Source: Campylobacterales bacterium
Lineage (GTDB): Bacteria > Campylobacterota > Campylobacteria > Campylobacterales > Sulfurimonadaceae
DNA: 16,663 nucleotides
Assembly (NCBI GenBank): GCA_016937915.1
Contig: JAFGVR010000031.1
Location: forward strand, 1 to 16,663
Direction: 5' to 3'
Part shown: in pieces, positions 1-7,649 of the stretch
How the letters are laid out: every line of letters starts with the position of its first letter
How positions within the stretch are numbered: position 1 is the stretch's first letter
Translations under genes and position numbers: made by a program
The notes under the pieces: generated by a model
Seen by the model: only the letters and a program-made list of their open reading frames with translations
Told to the model about the DNA's origin: nothing
Databases searched by the model: none

Positions 1-1
1 C

Positions 2-598
2 TCCAAAGTACTTATAAAATACAAATATTCACAACTAAATAACTATATAGATGAGTTAAATAGATATATAGAAAATTTCAACAAACGCTCAGATCTCTCC
101 AAAGATGAATATGATAATATAAAACAACAAGTATTGCAAAAACAAAAATATATTAAAGAGCAAAACTTACTTTTAGAAAAAGAGAAAAGGGTGTTAAATA
201 AAGAGATTTTATCTGTAAAAAATATGACAAATAGATATAATCTCTTAGTAAAAAGATATAACAGACTTCTTAGGGAAAATGAAAATCTCTCAAGAGATTT
301 AGTTGAGATAAAAGGTGTGACAAAAGGGACTACCACTATCACATATCTTAAAGAAAATGGGATTACAAAAGAGAAAAGTTCTAAAAGCAGTATGGATAAG
401 ATAGAGATTTATGGATTTGAAGATCTTAATCAGTTAAAAGTTGTACTAGCTCATGAGATAGCTCATTTAGTTGGTGTTGAGCATGTAGATGCAAAAGGTG
501 CATTGATGAATCCTATCCTTCAAAAAGAGCAGCTGGAGCATCTTTTACTGAGTAGTGATGATATAGAAGCGTTTAATAAAATATTTTTGGATAAATAA
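2..598 (+). CDS. metzincin-like zinc metalloprotease (5' partial)
   Basis: The reading frame is open from the left edge of the window, so the true start lies outside; 198 residues are visible. The first ~100 visible residues are rich in Lys, Glu, Asn and Leu and look like a long helical coiled coil. The C-terminal part carries HEIAHLVGVEH (bases 452-484), a perfect HExxHxxGxxH zinc signature of metzincins. It is followed by ALMNP, which fits the Met-turn. This places it with matrixin-like (M10-type) proteases, probably small and secreted or periplasmic, but the N-terminus that would show a signal peptide is missing. A TTG at 134 could serve as an internal start, but the open frame and coiled coil upstream argue against it. 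It ends one base before the next gene, suggesting an operon. The protease fold is well supported; the substrate is unknown. Confidence 0.8.
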   Translation, partial: SKVLIKYKYSQLNNYIDELNRYIENFNKRSDLSKDEYDNIKQQVLQKQKYIKEQNLLLEKEKRVLNKEILSVKNMTNRYNLLVKRYNRLLRENENLSRDLVEIKGVTKGTTTITYLKENGITKEKSSKSSMDKIEIYGFEDLNQLKVVLAHEIAHLVGVEHVDAKGALMNPILQKEQLEHLLLSSDDIEAFNKIFLDK

Positions 599-599
599 T

Positions 600-1043
600 A
601 TGAATAAATATATGAAATTAGCAATCAAAGAGGCTAAAAAAGGGATGCTAAGCAATGATGGTGGACCTTTTGGAACTGTGATAGTAAAAGATGGTGAGGT
701 TATATCAAAAGCTCATAACACTGTTTTAAAAACTCAGTGTGCAGTGAATCATGCAGAGGTGAACGCTATAAAAAAAGCATCTAAAAAAATTGGTAGTTTT
801 GATCTTAGCGGATGTGAACTCTACACAACTTGTATGCCGTGTCCCATGTGTATGGGTGCGTTGGAGTGGGCAAATATAGATAAGGTTTATTATGGTTCAA
901 CAAGCAAAGACGCTGATGCTATAGGATTTAGAGATGCTAAGTTTTATAAAACTAACAAAACAAAACTTATCAATACAGATAGAGATGAAACTATAAAACT
1001 TTTTAGATTTTGGGAAGATAAAAAAGATAAGGTTATGTATTGA
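600..1043 (+). CDS. guaD: guanine deaminase-like nucleoside/nucleobase deaminase
   Basis: This is a 147-residue cytidine/deoxycytidylate-deaminase-fold protein. H51-A-E53 supplies one zinc ligand and the catalytic proton shuttle, and P80-C81-P-M-C84 supplies the two zinc cysteines. The GGPFG segment near residues 21-25, the DADAIGFRD segment in the C-terminal half and the total length resemble Bacillus-type guanine deaminase (guanine to xanthine plus ammonia) more than tRNA adenosine deaminase TadA. Expected location is the cytosol, in purine salvage. It starts directly after the stop of the protease gene, with a weak TGGA ribosome site inside that gene. The gene ends in TGAGG, where the stop codon overlaps the ribosome site of the next gene, so the three genes are probably one unit. 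Deaminase identity is certain; guanine as the substrate is inferred. Confidence 0.8.
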   Translation: MNKYMKLAIKEAKKGMLSNDGGPFGTVIVKDGEVISKAHNTVLKTQCAVNHAEVNAIKKASKKIGSFDLSGCELYTTCMPCPMCMGALEWANIDKVYYGSTSKDADAIGFRDAKFYKTNKTKLINTDRDETIKLFRFWEDKKDKVMY

Positions 1044-1050
1044 GGCTTAG

Positions 1051-1458
1051 ATGGAAAAACTAGAGTGGAGTGAGTCTTTAAAATTAGGGATAGTTGTTAT
1101 AGATTATCAACACAGAAAAATTATTAATATCATAAATGAACTTATAGATGAGATGTTAAGTAGTTGTGATATTGAATCTATACTTAGTATGGGTGATGAT
1201 TTAGTAGAGGCTGTGTTGCATCATTTGGATTATGAGGAGAAGATCTTAAAGGAGATATCTTATGATGATTATGATACTCATAAAGAGATCCATAACCAAT
1301 ATATAAAACAAACAAACTATTTTTATGAAAAAATCCGTCATGGAGACATATCTAGCATCGGTGAATTTATAGAGTTTTTAAAAGATTGGTGGGTATATCA
1401 TATAACTAATGAAGATATAAAATATAAAGATTTTTGCATAAAAAGTAAGTTTAATTAG
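1051..1458 (+). CDS. bacteriohemerythrin (single-domain O2-binding protein)
   Basis: This is a 135-residue, all-helical hemerythrin-domain protein. The di-iron ligands can be placed by eye: H21 (in DYQH), H58 and E62 (HHLDYEE), H77 and H81 (THKEIH), H117 and D122 (HITNED). The opening LEWSESLKLGI..ID.QH is the usual bacteriohemerythrin start. The family binds O2 at a non-heme di-iron centre and is used for oxygen storage, delivery or sensing in microaerophiles. There is no fused signalling domain, so a soluble carrier is more likely than a sensor. A GAGG ribosome site overlaps the stop codon of the deaminase gene, seven bases upstream. An intrinsic terminator follows immediately, so this is the last gene of the unit. 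The link to the two upstream genes is positional only. Confidence 0.92.
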   Translation: MEKLEWSESLKLGIVVIDYQHRKIINIINELIDEMLSSCDIESILSMGDDLVEAVLHHLDYEEKILKEISYDDYDTHKEIHNQYIKQTNYFYEKIRHGDISSIGEFIEFLKDWWVYHITNEDIKYKDFCIKSKFN

Positions 1459-1459
1459 T

Positions 1460-1507
1460 ATTTTGGTGAGTAAAACTTCTAATCACCAAAATTTGTTATT
1501 TTTTTTT
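1460..1507 (+). terminator. intrinsic terminator after the bacteriohemerythrin gene
   Basis: A perfect 10-bp inverted repeat, ATTTTGGTGA (1460-1469) and TCACCAAAAT (1483-1492), encloses a 13-base loop. A run of nine T follows at 1499-1507. The downstream arm contains the stop codon of the convergent corA gene, so the element lies partly inside the corA reading frame. In the minus orientation no T-run directly follows the stem, so it acts mainly on the plus-strand transcript. Confidence 0.8.
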
Positions 1508-2373
1508 ATATTTTTTACAAGCTTGTTATAAAGGCTAAATCTTCCAAGCACTTTTTGTAACAACGCTCTTTCTATAAACTTTGCTATAGGAAATAGTACA
1601 AGTAGAGTTATAAACATACCAATGAGAATAGATACCACATTTAAAGTACCGTTTTGATCTCCTGCAAAAAATAGGTTTTCTGTATTCATACCAAAAAATC
1701 CAACTACAAGATTTAATGGTAAAAATATTCCAGATAAAACAGTTAAAATGTAGATGTTATTATTTATTTTGTCATTTTTGAGTGAATTATAATAACTATA
1801 TAGTGTGTCTAATTTGGCTGCATTTAAATTTGCTAGTTTTTGATATCGTCTTATATGCTCTATGATGTTTGAGAAATCATCATGAGGGAAATTGGTATTT
1901 TGTCTATATATATCGTTGTAGTCAATCAAAACCTCTTCAACACGCTCAAATATTCTATCTACTCTAGTTAGATCTTTTTTTAAATCAAACCATACATCTA
2001 AAAATATCGATGGAATTTTACGGGTATATAATCCATCTTCAAGTGTGTCTGTTTCCTCTATATATTTTTTTACCAACCATTCACAATGTTGTAAATGTTT
2101 GGTTATAGAGTTTAAAAGTTCTAAATGATTTTTAAGTTTACTAAAATTATCTAAAGCTCTGTTATATCTAAAAATACCATCTTTAGTTATAAGATAAGGT
2201 GTAGATACCCCTTTTAATCCATCATCATCTAGCTCAACAAAACGGACAATTAAAAGTTCATAAGTTTGTGTTTTAAAAATATATGATTGATGCTCAGGAT
2301 TTTTTATATCTTTAATATGTAGAGCATCTACTAAATTGGTTACCTCTTCAAATTTTTTTATCTCATGTTGCAT
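1483..2373 (-). CDS. corA: CorA-family divalent cation transporter
   Basis: This 296-residue protein has the CorA layout. A long acidic, helical cytoplasmic domain (about 1-200) is followed by two C-terminal membrane helices (about 206-227 and 245-268) and a basic tail. The GMN signature (residues 228-230) sits at the end of the first helix, the selectivity motif of CorA Mg2+/Co2+ channels, which work as pentamers in the inner membrane. The loop after GMN (TENLFFAGDQNG) lacks the common MPEL motif, so ion preference cannot be assigned closely. The start codon is 24 bases after the stop of the chemoreceptor gene on the same strand, with a weak TGGA ribosome site, so it is probably co-transcribed with it. 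Family is secure; Mg2+ as the main substrate is inferred. Confidence 0.88.
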   Translation of the reverse strand: MQHEIKKFEEVTNLVDALHIKDIKNPEHQSYIFKTQTYELLIVRFVELDDDGLKGVSTPYLITKDGIFRYNRALDNFSKLKNHLELLNSITKHLQHCEWLVKKYIEETDTLEDGLYTRKIPSIFLDVWFDLKKDLTRVDRIFERVEEVLIDYNDIYRQNTNFPHDDFSNIIEHIRRYQKLANLNAAKLDTLYSYYNSLKNDKINNNIYILTVLSGIFLPLNLVVGFFGMNTENLFFAGDQNGTLNVVSILIGMFITLLVLFPIAKFIERALLQKVLGRFSLYNKLVKNIKKNNKFW

Positions 2374-2397
2374 CTATTGTCCATTTGTACAAGAAGT

Positions 2398-4029
2398 TTA
2401 TGTTCTAAATGCTTCAAGTTTAGCATGTAGATTATCTGTCATGCTATTTAAATTATTTGCAGCAGATGCTATCTCCTCTACATTTTTAGAGTTTTGAGCT
2501 GATAGCTTGTTGATTTGTGAAACTTGAGTAACTATCGCTTCTATATCTTTACCTGTTTTTTGGAAATCGTTTACAGTTTTGTCTGTTGCTTTTACAGCTT
2601 TTTTAACTATATCTACACTTGAGATTATTTTTGTTTCAACATCATTTGAAACAGTAACTAAAGCTTGAACCTCTTGGGAGTTACTAGTCATTTGGTTACT
2701 TATATCCATGATAGATTGTACTATCACATTTATAGTAGCATTTATATCTGTAAGAGATTTTTGGGTTCTCTCTGCAAGTTTTCTAACTTCATCCGCAACT
2801 ACGGCAAATCCTCTTCCATGCTCACCTGCTCTTGCAGCCTCAATAGCTGCATTTAGAGCTAAAAGGTTTGTTTGATCTGCAATATCTGAGATGATGTTAA
2901 GGACATCTTTTACTTGGTTGGCTTCTGAAGATAGAGTTTGCATACGGTGAGCTAGATCTATCTCAAGTTCAGAACTTTGCTCAACTCTTTGTGTAAGTGC
3001 TACTATATCGTTTCTAGCAGCGTTTAGATTCTCATTTGCAGCTATTATCTCCTCTTTGCTTTTTATAGCATCCTCTATCGCTGAGATTATCTCTTCGTTT
3101 ATCAAATTAGCTCTTTGTGTAGCTTTGTCTATCACTACAACAGATTGTTCAACATTTTTACCAACACTAGATGCTGTTGAAGAGAGTCCATGAGATATAT
3201 TTGCATTTTCACCAGAAGATAGTTTAGATTCATTTACAAGGTTTCTTAAACTTTTCATCAAAGAGTTATAAGCCTCATCCATATCATTTATCTCAGATGG
3301 TCCAACCACTTTTGATGTAAGTGTTAGGTCTTTATTATCAGATGCCATCTGCAGTTTATTTCTAAATTTATTTACAGATGTTGTAAGTTGGCGGATGATA
3401 AAAAATGATAACAATATAGATGATAAAACATCAATAATCAAAACGCTAAGTGATGTATCTCTTATGTTTAGATACTCTATATCACTTGAACTCTTAGCTT
3501 CTTCCATTCTATCAAGATTATATTTTACTATAGATCTTAGTTCATCTCTTGCACTATCGATAAGTTTTCTTGCTTTTGTGCTTGATAGTGTTGCAGCTTT
3601 TTCATTTTCATAATTCATACTATATTCGATTATTTTTTCAAATTCAACTATATAGTTTTCTAAATAAGTTGAAAAATTGGATATTTCACCTTTTTTTTGT
3701 TCATTTTCTGTTAATGCTATTAGATTTTGAGTCAATGTATGAAGTTCATCTTTATTTGTATAAAATTCATCTATATATCTATCCATATCATCTTTGGTAG
3801 TAGCTATGATAATATTTTTTTCTATACTTCTCATCTCTAAAACTTTTATAGCCATATTTTTACTTATAAGTACCCTTTTACTTTCGTTGTCTATAATGCT
3901 ATTTATGTTGTCATTCATACTCGATAGCCCTTTTAGAACTATAAATGAGAGCATTGCTGTTATAACTAAGCTTATCAAAACCATGGTTATGAGTTTGATT
4001 TTTATACTTAGTGTTTTTATCACTTCCAT
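2398..4029 (-). CDS. methyl-accepting chemotaxis protein
   Basis: This is a 543-residue transmembrane chemoreceptor. A first membrane helix (about 12-34), a helical periplasmic sensor of about 155 residues (four-helix-bundle type by appearance) and a second helix (about 193-214) lead to a HAMP-like segment and a long cytoplasmic coiled coil. The hairpin tip that binds CheA and CheW is unmistakable at about 384-420 ([20 protein letters not shown] and onward through [12 protein letters not shown]). There is no C-terminal CheR/CheB-binding pentapeptide; the protein ends in LEAFRT. AAGGAGA lies eight bases before the ATG, and a TATAAT box is centred about 34 bases upstream. The ligand cannot be read from the sequence. 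A corA-type gene follows on the same transcript, which may or may not be functional. Confidence 0.95.
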   Translation of the reverse strand: MEVIKTLSIKIKLITMVLISLVITAMLSFIVLKGLSSMNDNINSIIDNESKRVLISKNMAIKVLEMRSIEKNIIIATTKDDMDRYIDEFYTNKDELHTLTQNLIALTENEQKKGEISNFSTYLENYIVEFEKIIEYSMNYENEKAATLSSTKARKLIDSARDELRSIVKYNLDRMEEAKSSSDIEYLNIRDTSLSVLIIDVLSSILLSFFIIRQLTTSVNKFRNKLQMASDNKDLTLTSKVVGPSEINDMDEAYNSLMKSLRNLVNESKLSSGENANISHGLSSTASSVGKNVEQSVVVIDKATQRANLINEEIISAIEDAIKSKEEIIAANENLNAARNDIVALTQRVEQSSELEIDLAHRMQTLSSEANQVKDVLNIISDIADQTNLLALNAAIEAARAGEHGRGFAVVADEVRKLAERTQKSLTDINATINVIVQSIMDISNQMTSNSQEVQALVTVSNDVETKIISSVDIVKKAVKATDKTVNDFQKTGKDIEAIVTQVSQINKLSAQNSKNVEEIASAANNLNSMTDNLHAKLEAFRT

Positions 4030-4059
4030 AAAGTTGTCTCCTTGATCACATTTTTTGGA

Positions 4060-4065
4060 ATTATA
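4060..4065 (-). promoter_or_regulatory. sigma-70 -10 box for the chemoreceptor-corA unit
   Basis: A consensus TATAAT on the minus strand is about 30 bases upstream of the chemoreceptor ATG, followed by an AAGGAG ribosome site. No convincing -35 box is seen. This is common in Campylobacterota, where an AT-rich upstream region replaces it. Confidence 0.65.
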
Positions 4066-4078
4066 CTCCTAAAAATGA

Positions 4079-4084
4079 TAAAAT
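4079..4084 (+). promoter_or_regulatory. possible -10 box for the HD-GYP gene
   Basis: TAAAAT, five of six matches to TATAAT, is about 40 bases before the TTG start of the HD-GYP gene, in the divergent gap shared with the chemoreceptor promoter. No -35 box is clear. Confidence 0.35.
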
Positions 4085-4124
4085 ATTTAAAAAAATTATT
4101 ATTGAGTTATGAAAGGTTTTTCCC

Positions 4125-6107
4125 TTGTTATTTAGGTATTTATTAGTTATCCTTTTTTTACTTTTAAACTATATGGTTTTTTATATAACTAATCAAAATA
4201 CGAGGAGTAAAGAGGAGTATTCAAAATATAATCACATAGAAAAATTGCAGATAAATTATGAGATATTTATAAAAACTCAAGAAGATAAAGCAGATGTGAT
4301 TTATGAGACTACTATAAATACTGATGGTGTAAAAGAGATGCTCTCAGAGGCTTGGCATACAAAAGATAATCAAATAAGAGATTATTTAAGGGTGAAGTTA
4401 CATAATCTTCTAAAAGATAGATATGAAAAATTTAAGCAACAAGGGCTTTTACAGTACCATTTTGTTTTTCCCGATAATAAAGTATTTTTAAGGGTTCATA
4501 AACCAGATAAATATGGTGATGATCTAAGTGGTGTCAGACTTGATTTTGAAAAGGTAAATAAAACTTATGAGATAGTAAGAGGATTTTCACAAGGTAGAAC
4601 TTCTCATGCATTTAGAAATGTTTATCCTATATTTGATCATGAGAACAGACATATCGGTGCTATTGAGATATCATATCCTAGTGAGCTTTTACAAAAAAAT
4701 CTTAATGTTGTTTCAAGGATACACTCCCACTTTTTGGTAAATAAACATATATTTGACTCTAAAATGTGGTCAAGGGATGATAGGATACTTGAATATAAAC
4801 CTAGTATGGAAAATGAGAACTATCTACTTACATATTCAAAAACTCATGAGGAAAATGATGATAAAAATCATATAAATAGTGTTATAAAATCTCTTAAAAA
4901 TTCAATAGAAAAATCGATAGATAAGGGGGAGAGATTCTCACTTGTATCTGATATTTATCCTGATGATATAAAAGTTATATCTTTTTATCCTATCAAACAA
5001 AATGTTACAGGTAATCTCTCTGCATGGATAGTATCTTATGAAGATGCACCATTTATAGCTTCATCGGTGAAAGATAATTTTTACATAAGGGGTGTCGCAT
5101 TTGTTATATTTGTAGTACTTTTTTATTTTGTTTATAAGATTTATACACAAAAAAATAAACTCTCATCACTTCTAAGATCTTATGATGACAATGTGATATT
5201 TTCAACAACAGATAGAGATGGAAATATAACCCATGTTAGTAAAGCTTTTTGTGATATATCTGGGTATAGCAGTGATGAACTTATAGGCAAATCTCATAAT
5301 ATTGTCAGACATATAGATATGCCAAAAGAGGTTTTTAGTCAACTTTGGGATGCGTTAAAGAATAAGCAGATTTGGAAAGGTGAGATAAAAAACCTTAAAA
5401 AAGATGGTGGATTTTATTGGGTAGATGCTGAGATAGAGCCATTATATGATGATAAAAAAAATCATATAGGTTATAGTGCCATAAGACACGATATAACAGA
5501 TAAAAAAGAGGTGGAGTCTATCCAAAAAGAGATTATTTTTACTATGGGTTCCATTGGTGAATCTCGTTCCAAAGAGACAGGTAATCATGTAAAAAGGGTG
5601 GCAGAATATTCGTATATCTTGGCACTAAAATATGGATTTAGTCAAAAAGATGCTGAGATGTTAAGACAAGCTAGTCCTATGCATGATATTGGGAAAGTTG
5701 GGATACCAGATGCAGTGCTTCATAAACCATCAGCTTTAACTGAGGATGAGATGGAGATGATAAGGCAACACTCACGCATAGGTTATGATTTGCTTAAAAA
5801 TTCAGATAGACCACTATTAAAAGCTGCTGCAACAATAGCACTAGAGCATCACGAAAAATGGGATGGCACAGGTTATCCACAAGGTTTGAGTGGTGAAGAT
5901 ATCCATATATATGGACGCATTACCGCCATAGCTGATGTATTTGATGCTTTAAGTTCAGATAGATGTTATAAAAAAGCTTGGGAAGATGATAGGATATTTA
6001 AACTATTCAAAGAGGAGTCTGGTAAACATTTTGATCCAAAACTTGTAAAAATATTTTTTGAAAATATAAATGAGCTTAAAAATATAAGAGATAGTTTTAG
6101 AGATTGA
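4125..6107 (+). CDS. membrane dCache-PAS-HD-GYP c-di-GMP phosphodiesterase
   Basis: This is a 660-residue sensor/effector. Its parts are a membrane anchor (3-22), a periplasmic double-Cache-type sensor (about 35-315), a second membrane helix (about 322-340), a PAS domain (about 350-460) and an HD-GYP domain (about 480-650). The sensor contains FLRVHKPDKYGDDLSGVR and a GRTSHAFRNVYP segment, typical of the dCache_3 group. The PAS domain has the Aer-like HIDMP...W..G.IKN..KDG..YW pattern. Catalytic motifs are complete: H520-D521-I-G-K524 and H575-H576-E577...D580-G-T-G-Y-P. The family hydrolyses c-di-GMP, lowering the signal that favours attachment over swimming. The start is TTG at 4125 with AAAGG at 4112-4116; the first in-frame ATG would cut the membrane anchor. 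An out-of-frame ATG at 4109 leaves the start slightly uncertain. Confidence 0.93.
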   Translation: MLFRYLLVILFLLLNYMVFYITNQNTRSKEEYSKYNHIEKLQINYEIFIKTQEDKADVIYETTINTDGVKEMLSEAWHTKDNQIRDYLRVKLHNLLKDRYEKFKQQGLLQYHFVFPDNKVFLRVHKPDKYGDDLSGVRLDFEKVNKTYEIVRGFSQGRTSHAFRNVYPIFDHENRHIGAIEISYPSELLQKNLNVVSRIHSHFLVNKHIFDSKMWSRDDRILEYKPSMENENYLLTYSKTHEENDDKNHINSVIKSLKNSIEKSIDKGERFSLVSDIYPDDIKVISFYPIKQNVTGNLSAWIVSYEDAPFIASSVKDNFYIRGVAFVIFVVLFYFVYKIYTQKNKLSSLLRSYDDNVIFSTTDRDGNITHVSKAFCDISGYSSDELIGKSHNIVRHIDMPKEVFSQLWDALKNKQIWKGEIKNLKKDGGFYWVDAEIEPLYDDKKNHIGYSAIRHDITDKKEVESIQKEIIFTMGSIGESRSKETGNHVKRVAEYSYILALKYGFSQKDAEMLRQASPMHDIGKVGIPDAVLHKPSALTEDEMEMIRQHSRIGYDLLKNSDRPLLKAAATIALEHHEKWDGTGYPQGLSGEDIHIYGRITAIADVFDALSSDRCYKKAWEDDRIFKLFKEESGKHFDPKLVKIFFENINELKNIRDSFRD

Positions 6108-6145
6108 GATATCTCTTTAGTGTTTATTTAGGATAAAATAGCTTT

Positions 6146-7474
6146 ATGAAACTATCACATTTAAAACAGATTACACACTATTTACAAAAATTTAAGAAGA
6201 TAACTGCAGCTTACAGAGTCTCTGACAATACTATAAAATTGGCTTTTGATAGAGATGATGAACTATTTTTTGATATGCAGCGTTCAAACTCTAAGATATA
6301 TAGATGCGATTCATACAATCGCTCAAAAATCTATAATGCACCATTTGATGTTGTTTTGGCTAAGCGTTTTAACCGTGCAAATATACAGAGTATTGAGATG
6401 CTAAATAACGATAAAGTTATAAGGTTTAAAACTACAATCTCATCTGCTTATAAGCAAGAGACTACCTACTTGCAACTTGAATTTACAGGAAAATATACAA
6501 ATATAATTATCTTAGATGAAAATTTCATGGTACTTGAGGCACTTCGTCATATCGATATATTTTCATCTTTTCGTGAAGTTAGAGTTGGACAAAAACTTTT
6601 AGATATCCCAAATGCACCATTTAAAGCAAAAGAGTATCCTTTAGATGATGTTGAGAAGTTTTTATATGATGTTTATGAAGAAGAAAAAAAAGATAAACTA
6701 AAATCTCTTAAAAAGCAAAAGCTTTTATATCTTCATAAAAAATTGGTAAAGCTTACAAAGTTATATGATTCACTTTTAGATGAGGATGAACTAGAAGATG
6801 AGATACAAAAGTACCGTCATTATGGCAATTTAGCATTGAGTAATATTTACAATATAAAACCTTACCAAAAAGTGATTTTGTTAAAAGATTATGATGGTAG
6901 TGAGCTTGAAGTTGATTTTGGAAAAATGTATCCAAATCCATCAGTTATACCCGATGCACTTTTTTTAAAAAGTAAAAAAGCAAAACAAAGATTAACCCAT
7001 CTTCATATAGAAAAAGAATCGCTTAGTTCAAAGATAAAACATTTAAAACACTTTATACATATAGTAGATGATGCAAAAGATATCTCAAAGATAAACTTGC
7101 TTTTTCCAAAACAGATAAAAGTAAAAGGTGTAAAACAAAACGACTCAATCGAGGTTTTTTTTGTAGAGGGGTATAAGGTTCAACTTGGTAAAAATGAGAA
7201 AGGCAATATCACATTATTAAAAGATGCGAAGGCAAAAGATATATGGTTACATATGAAAGATCGCCCATCTGCCCATGTTCTCATAACTACAGATAAACAA
7301 AATGTCCCACTTAGTGTAATAGAGGGTGCTGCTAGGATATGTGTTGAATTTACTATGTATGCTAAAGATAGATATGAGGTTGATTATACACCAAGAAGAG
7401 AGGTTGCCATACAAGATGGTGCAAATGTTCTTTATAACAAATATAAAACGATTTTAGTAGATACTAGAGATTAA
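6146..7474 (+). CDS. NFACT family protein (RqcH/FbpA homologue)
   Basis: This 442-residue protein combines an NFACT-N domain (about 1-165), charged coiled-coil segments (about 170-215 and 272-305) and a C-terminal NFACT-R domain (about 333-440) with DIWLHMKDRPSAHVLI. The family, annotated in Campylobacter as fibronectin/fibrinogen-binding protein (Cj1349-like), includes RqcH/Rqc2. RqcH binds stalled 50S-peptidyl-tRNA and adds C-terminal alanine tails that mark the nascent chain for degradation. The length matches the short Campylobacterota form rather than the ~570-residue Firmicutes form. Where RqcH carries the Asp-Arg pair needed for tailing, the by-eye alignment shows D89-K90. It lies 38 bases after the HD-GYP gene and may share its transcript; a TAAAAT at 6134-6139 is very close to the ATG. 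Ribosome rescue is inferred from the family. Confidence 0.85.
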   Translation: MKLSHLKQITHYLQKFKKITAAYRVSDNTIKLAFDRDDELFFDMQRSNSKIYRCDSYNRSKIYNAPFDVVLAKRFNRANIQSIEMLNNDKVIRFKTTISSAYKQETTYLQLEFTGKYTNIIILDENFMVLEALRHIDIFSSFREVRVGQKLLDIPNAPFKAKEYPLDDVEKFLYDVYEEEKKDKLKSLKKQKLLYLHKKLVKLTKLYDSLLDEDELEDEIQKYRHYGNLALSNIYNIKPYQKVILLKDYDGSELEVDFGKMYPNPSVIPDALFLKSKKAKQRLTHLHIEKESLSSKIKHLKHFIHIVDDAKDISKINLLFPKQIKVKGVKQNDSIEVFFVEGYKVQLGKNEKGNITLLKDAKAKDIWLHMKDRPSAHVLITTDKQNVPLSVIEGAARICVEFTMYAKDRYEVDYTPRREVAIQDGANVLYNKYKTILVDTRD

Positions 7475-7489
7475 GAGGATTGTTACAAG

Positions 7490-7497
7490 AAAAAAAA
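7490..7497 (-). terminator. T-run ending the SRP RNA
   Basis: Eight consecutive T on the minus strand directly follow the closing GGAGGGG side of the SRP RNA hairpin. The RNA's own stem and this T-run together form a factor-independent terminator. Confidence 0.65.
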
Positions 7498-7600
7498 GTA
7501 CCCCTCCAGATACCTGCGGCACATGACAAATCAAGTCGTGCTGCTGTATTCCTACCCTGACACAGTATCTTAAAATACCATTGCACAGGTCTAAAGAGGC
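7490..7600 (-). ncRNA. ffs: small bacterial SRP RNA (4.5S RNA)
   Basis: On the minus strand the apical part reads UCAGG-GUA-GGAA-UAC-AGCAG (7560-7541). This aligns position by position with the conserved helix 8 of SRP RNA (UCAGG-UCC-GGAA-GGA-AGCAG in E. coli), including the GGAA tetraloop and the symmetric loop that binds Ffh. The ends pair as one long hairpin: CCUC (7599-7596) with GAGG (7506-7503), AGA with UCU, and CCUG (7589-7586) with CAGG (7516-7513). The total of about 105 bases is the normal length for the Alu-less small form. A perfect TATAAT lies seven bases before the 5' end, and eight T follow the 3' end. With Ffh it targets membrane proteins co-translationally. It is convergent with the NFACT gene. 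Confidence 0.93.
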
Positions 7601-7606
7601 AGTGGA

Positions 7607-7612
7607 ATTATA
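7607..7612 (-). promoter_or_regulatory. -10 box of ffs
   Basis: A perfect TATAAT on the minus strand ends six bases before the predicted 5' G of the SRP RNA at 7600, the normal spacing to a transcription start. Confidence 0.8.
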
Positions 7613-7627
7613 GCTTATTTTTTTTGA

Positions 7628-7633
7628 TATAAT
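7628..7633 (+). promoter_or_regulatory. -10 box for the nucleosidase-like gene
   Basis: TATAAT on the plus strand is 16 bases before the ATG at 7650, with AAGG at 7639-7642 as ribosome site. The expected start near 7640 would leave a very short leader. It stands back to back with the ffs promoter, making a compact divergent promoter pair. Confidence 0.55.
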
Positions 7634-7649
7634 CTTAAAAAGGTGTTTA

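Noticed and set aside
43..342. Minus-strand ORF of 99 residues at the left edge
   Set aside because: It lies antisense to the protease coiled coil, is Phe/Leu/Ser-rich as expected from antisense of Lys/Glu-rich codons, and has no motif.
4109..4135. Eight-codon ORF MKGFSLVI as a leader peptide before the HD-GYP gene
   Set aside because: It has no ribosome site and no attenuator-like structure; kept only as a possible start or frameshift issue.
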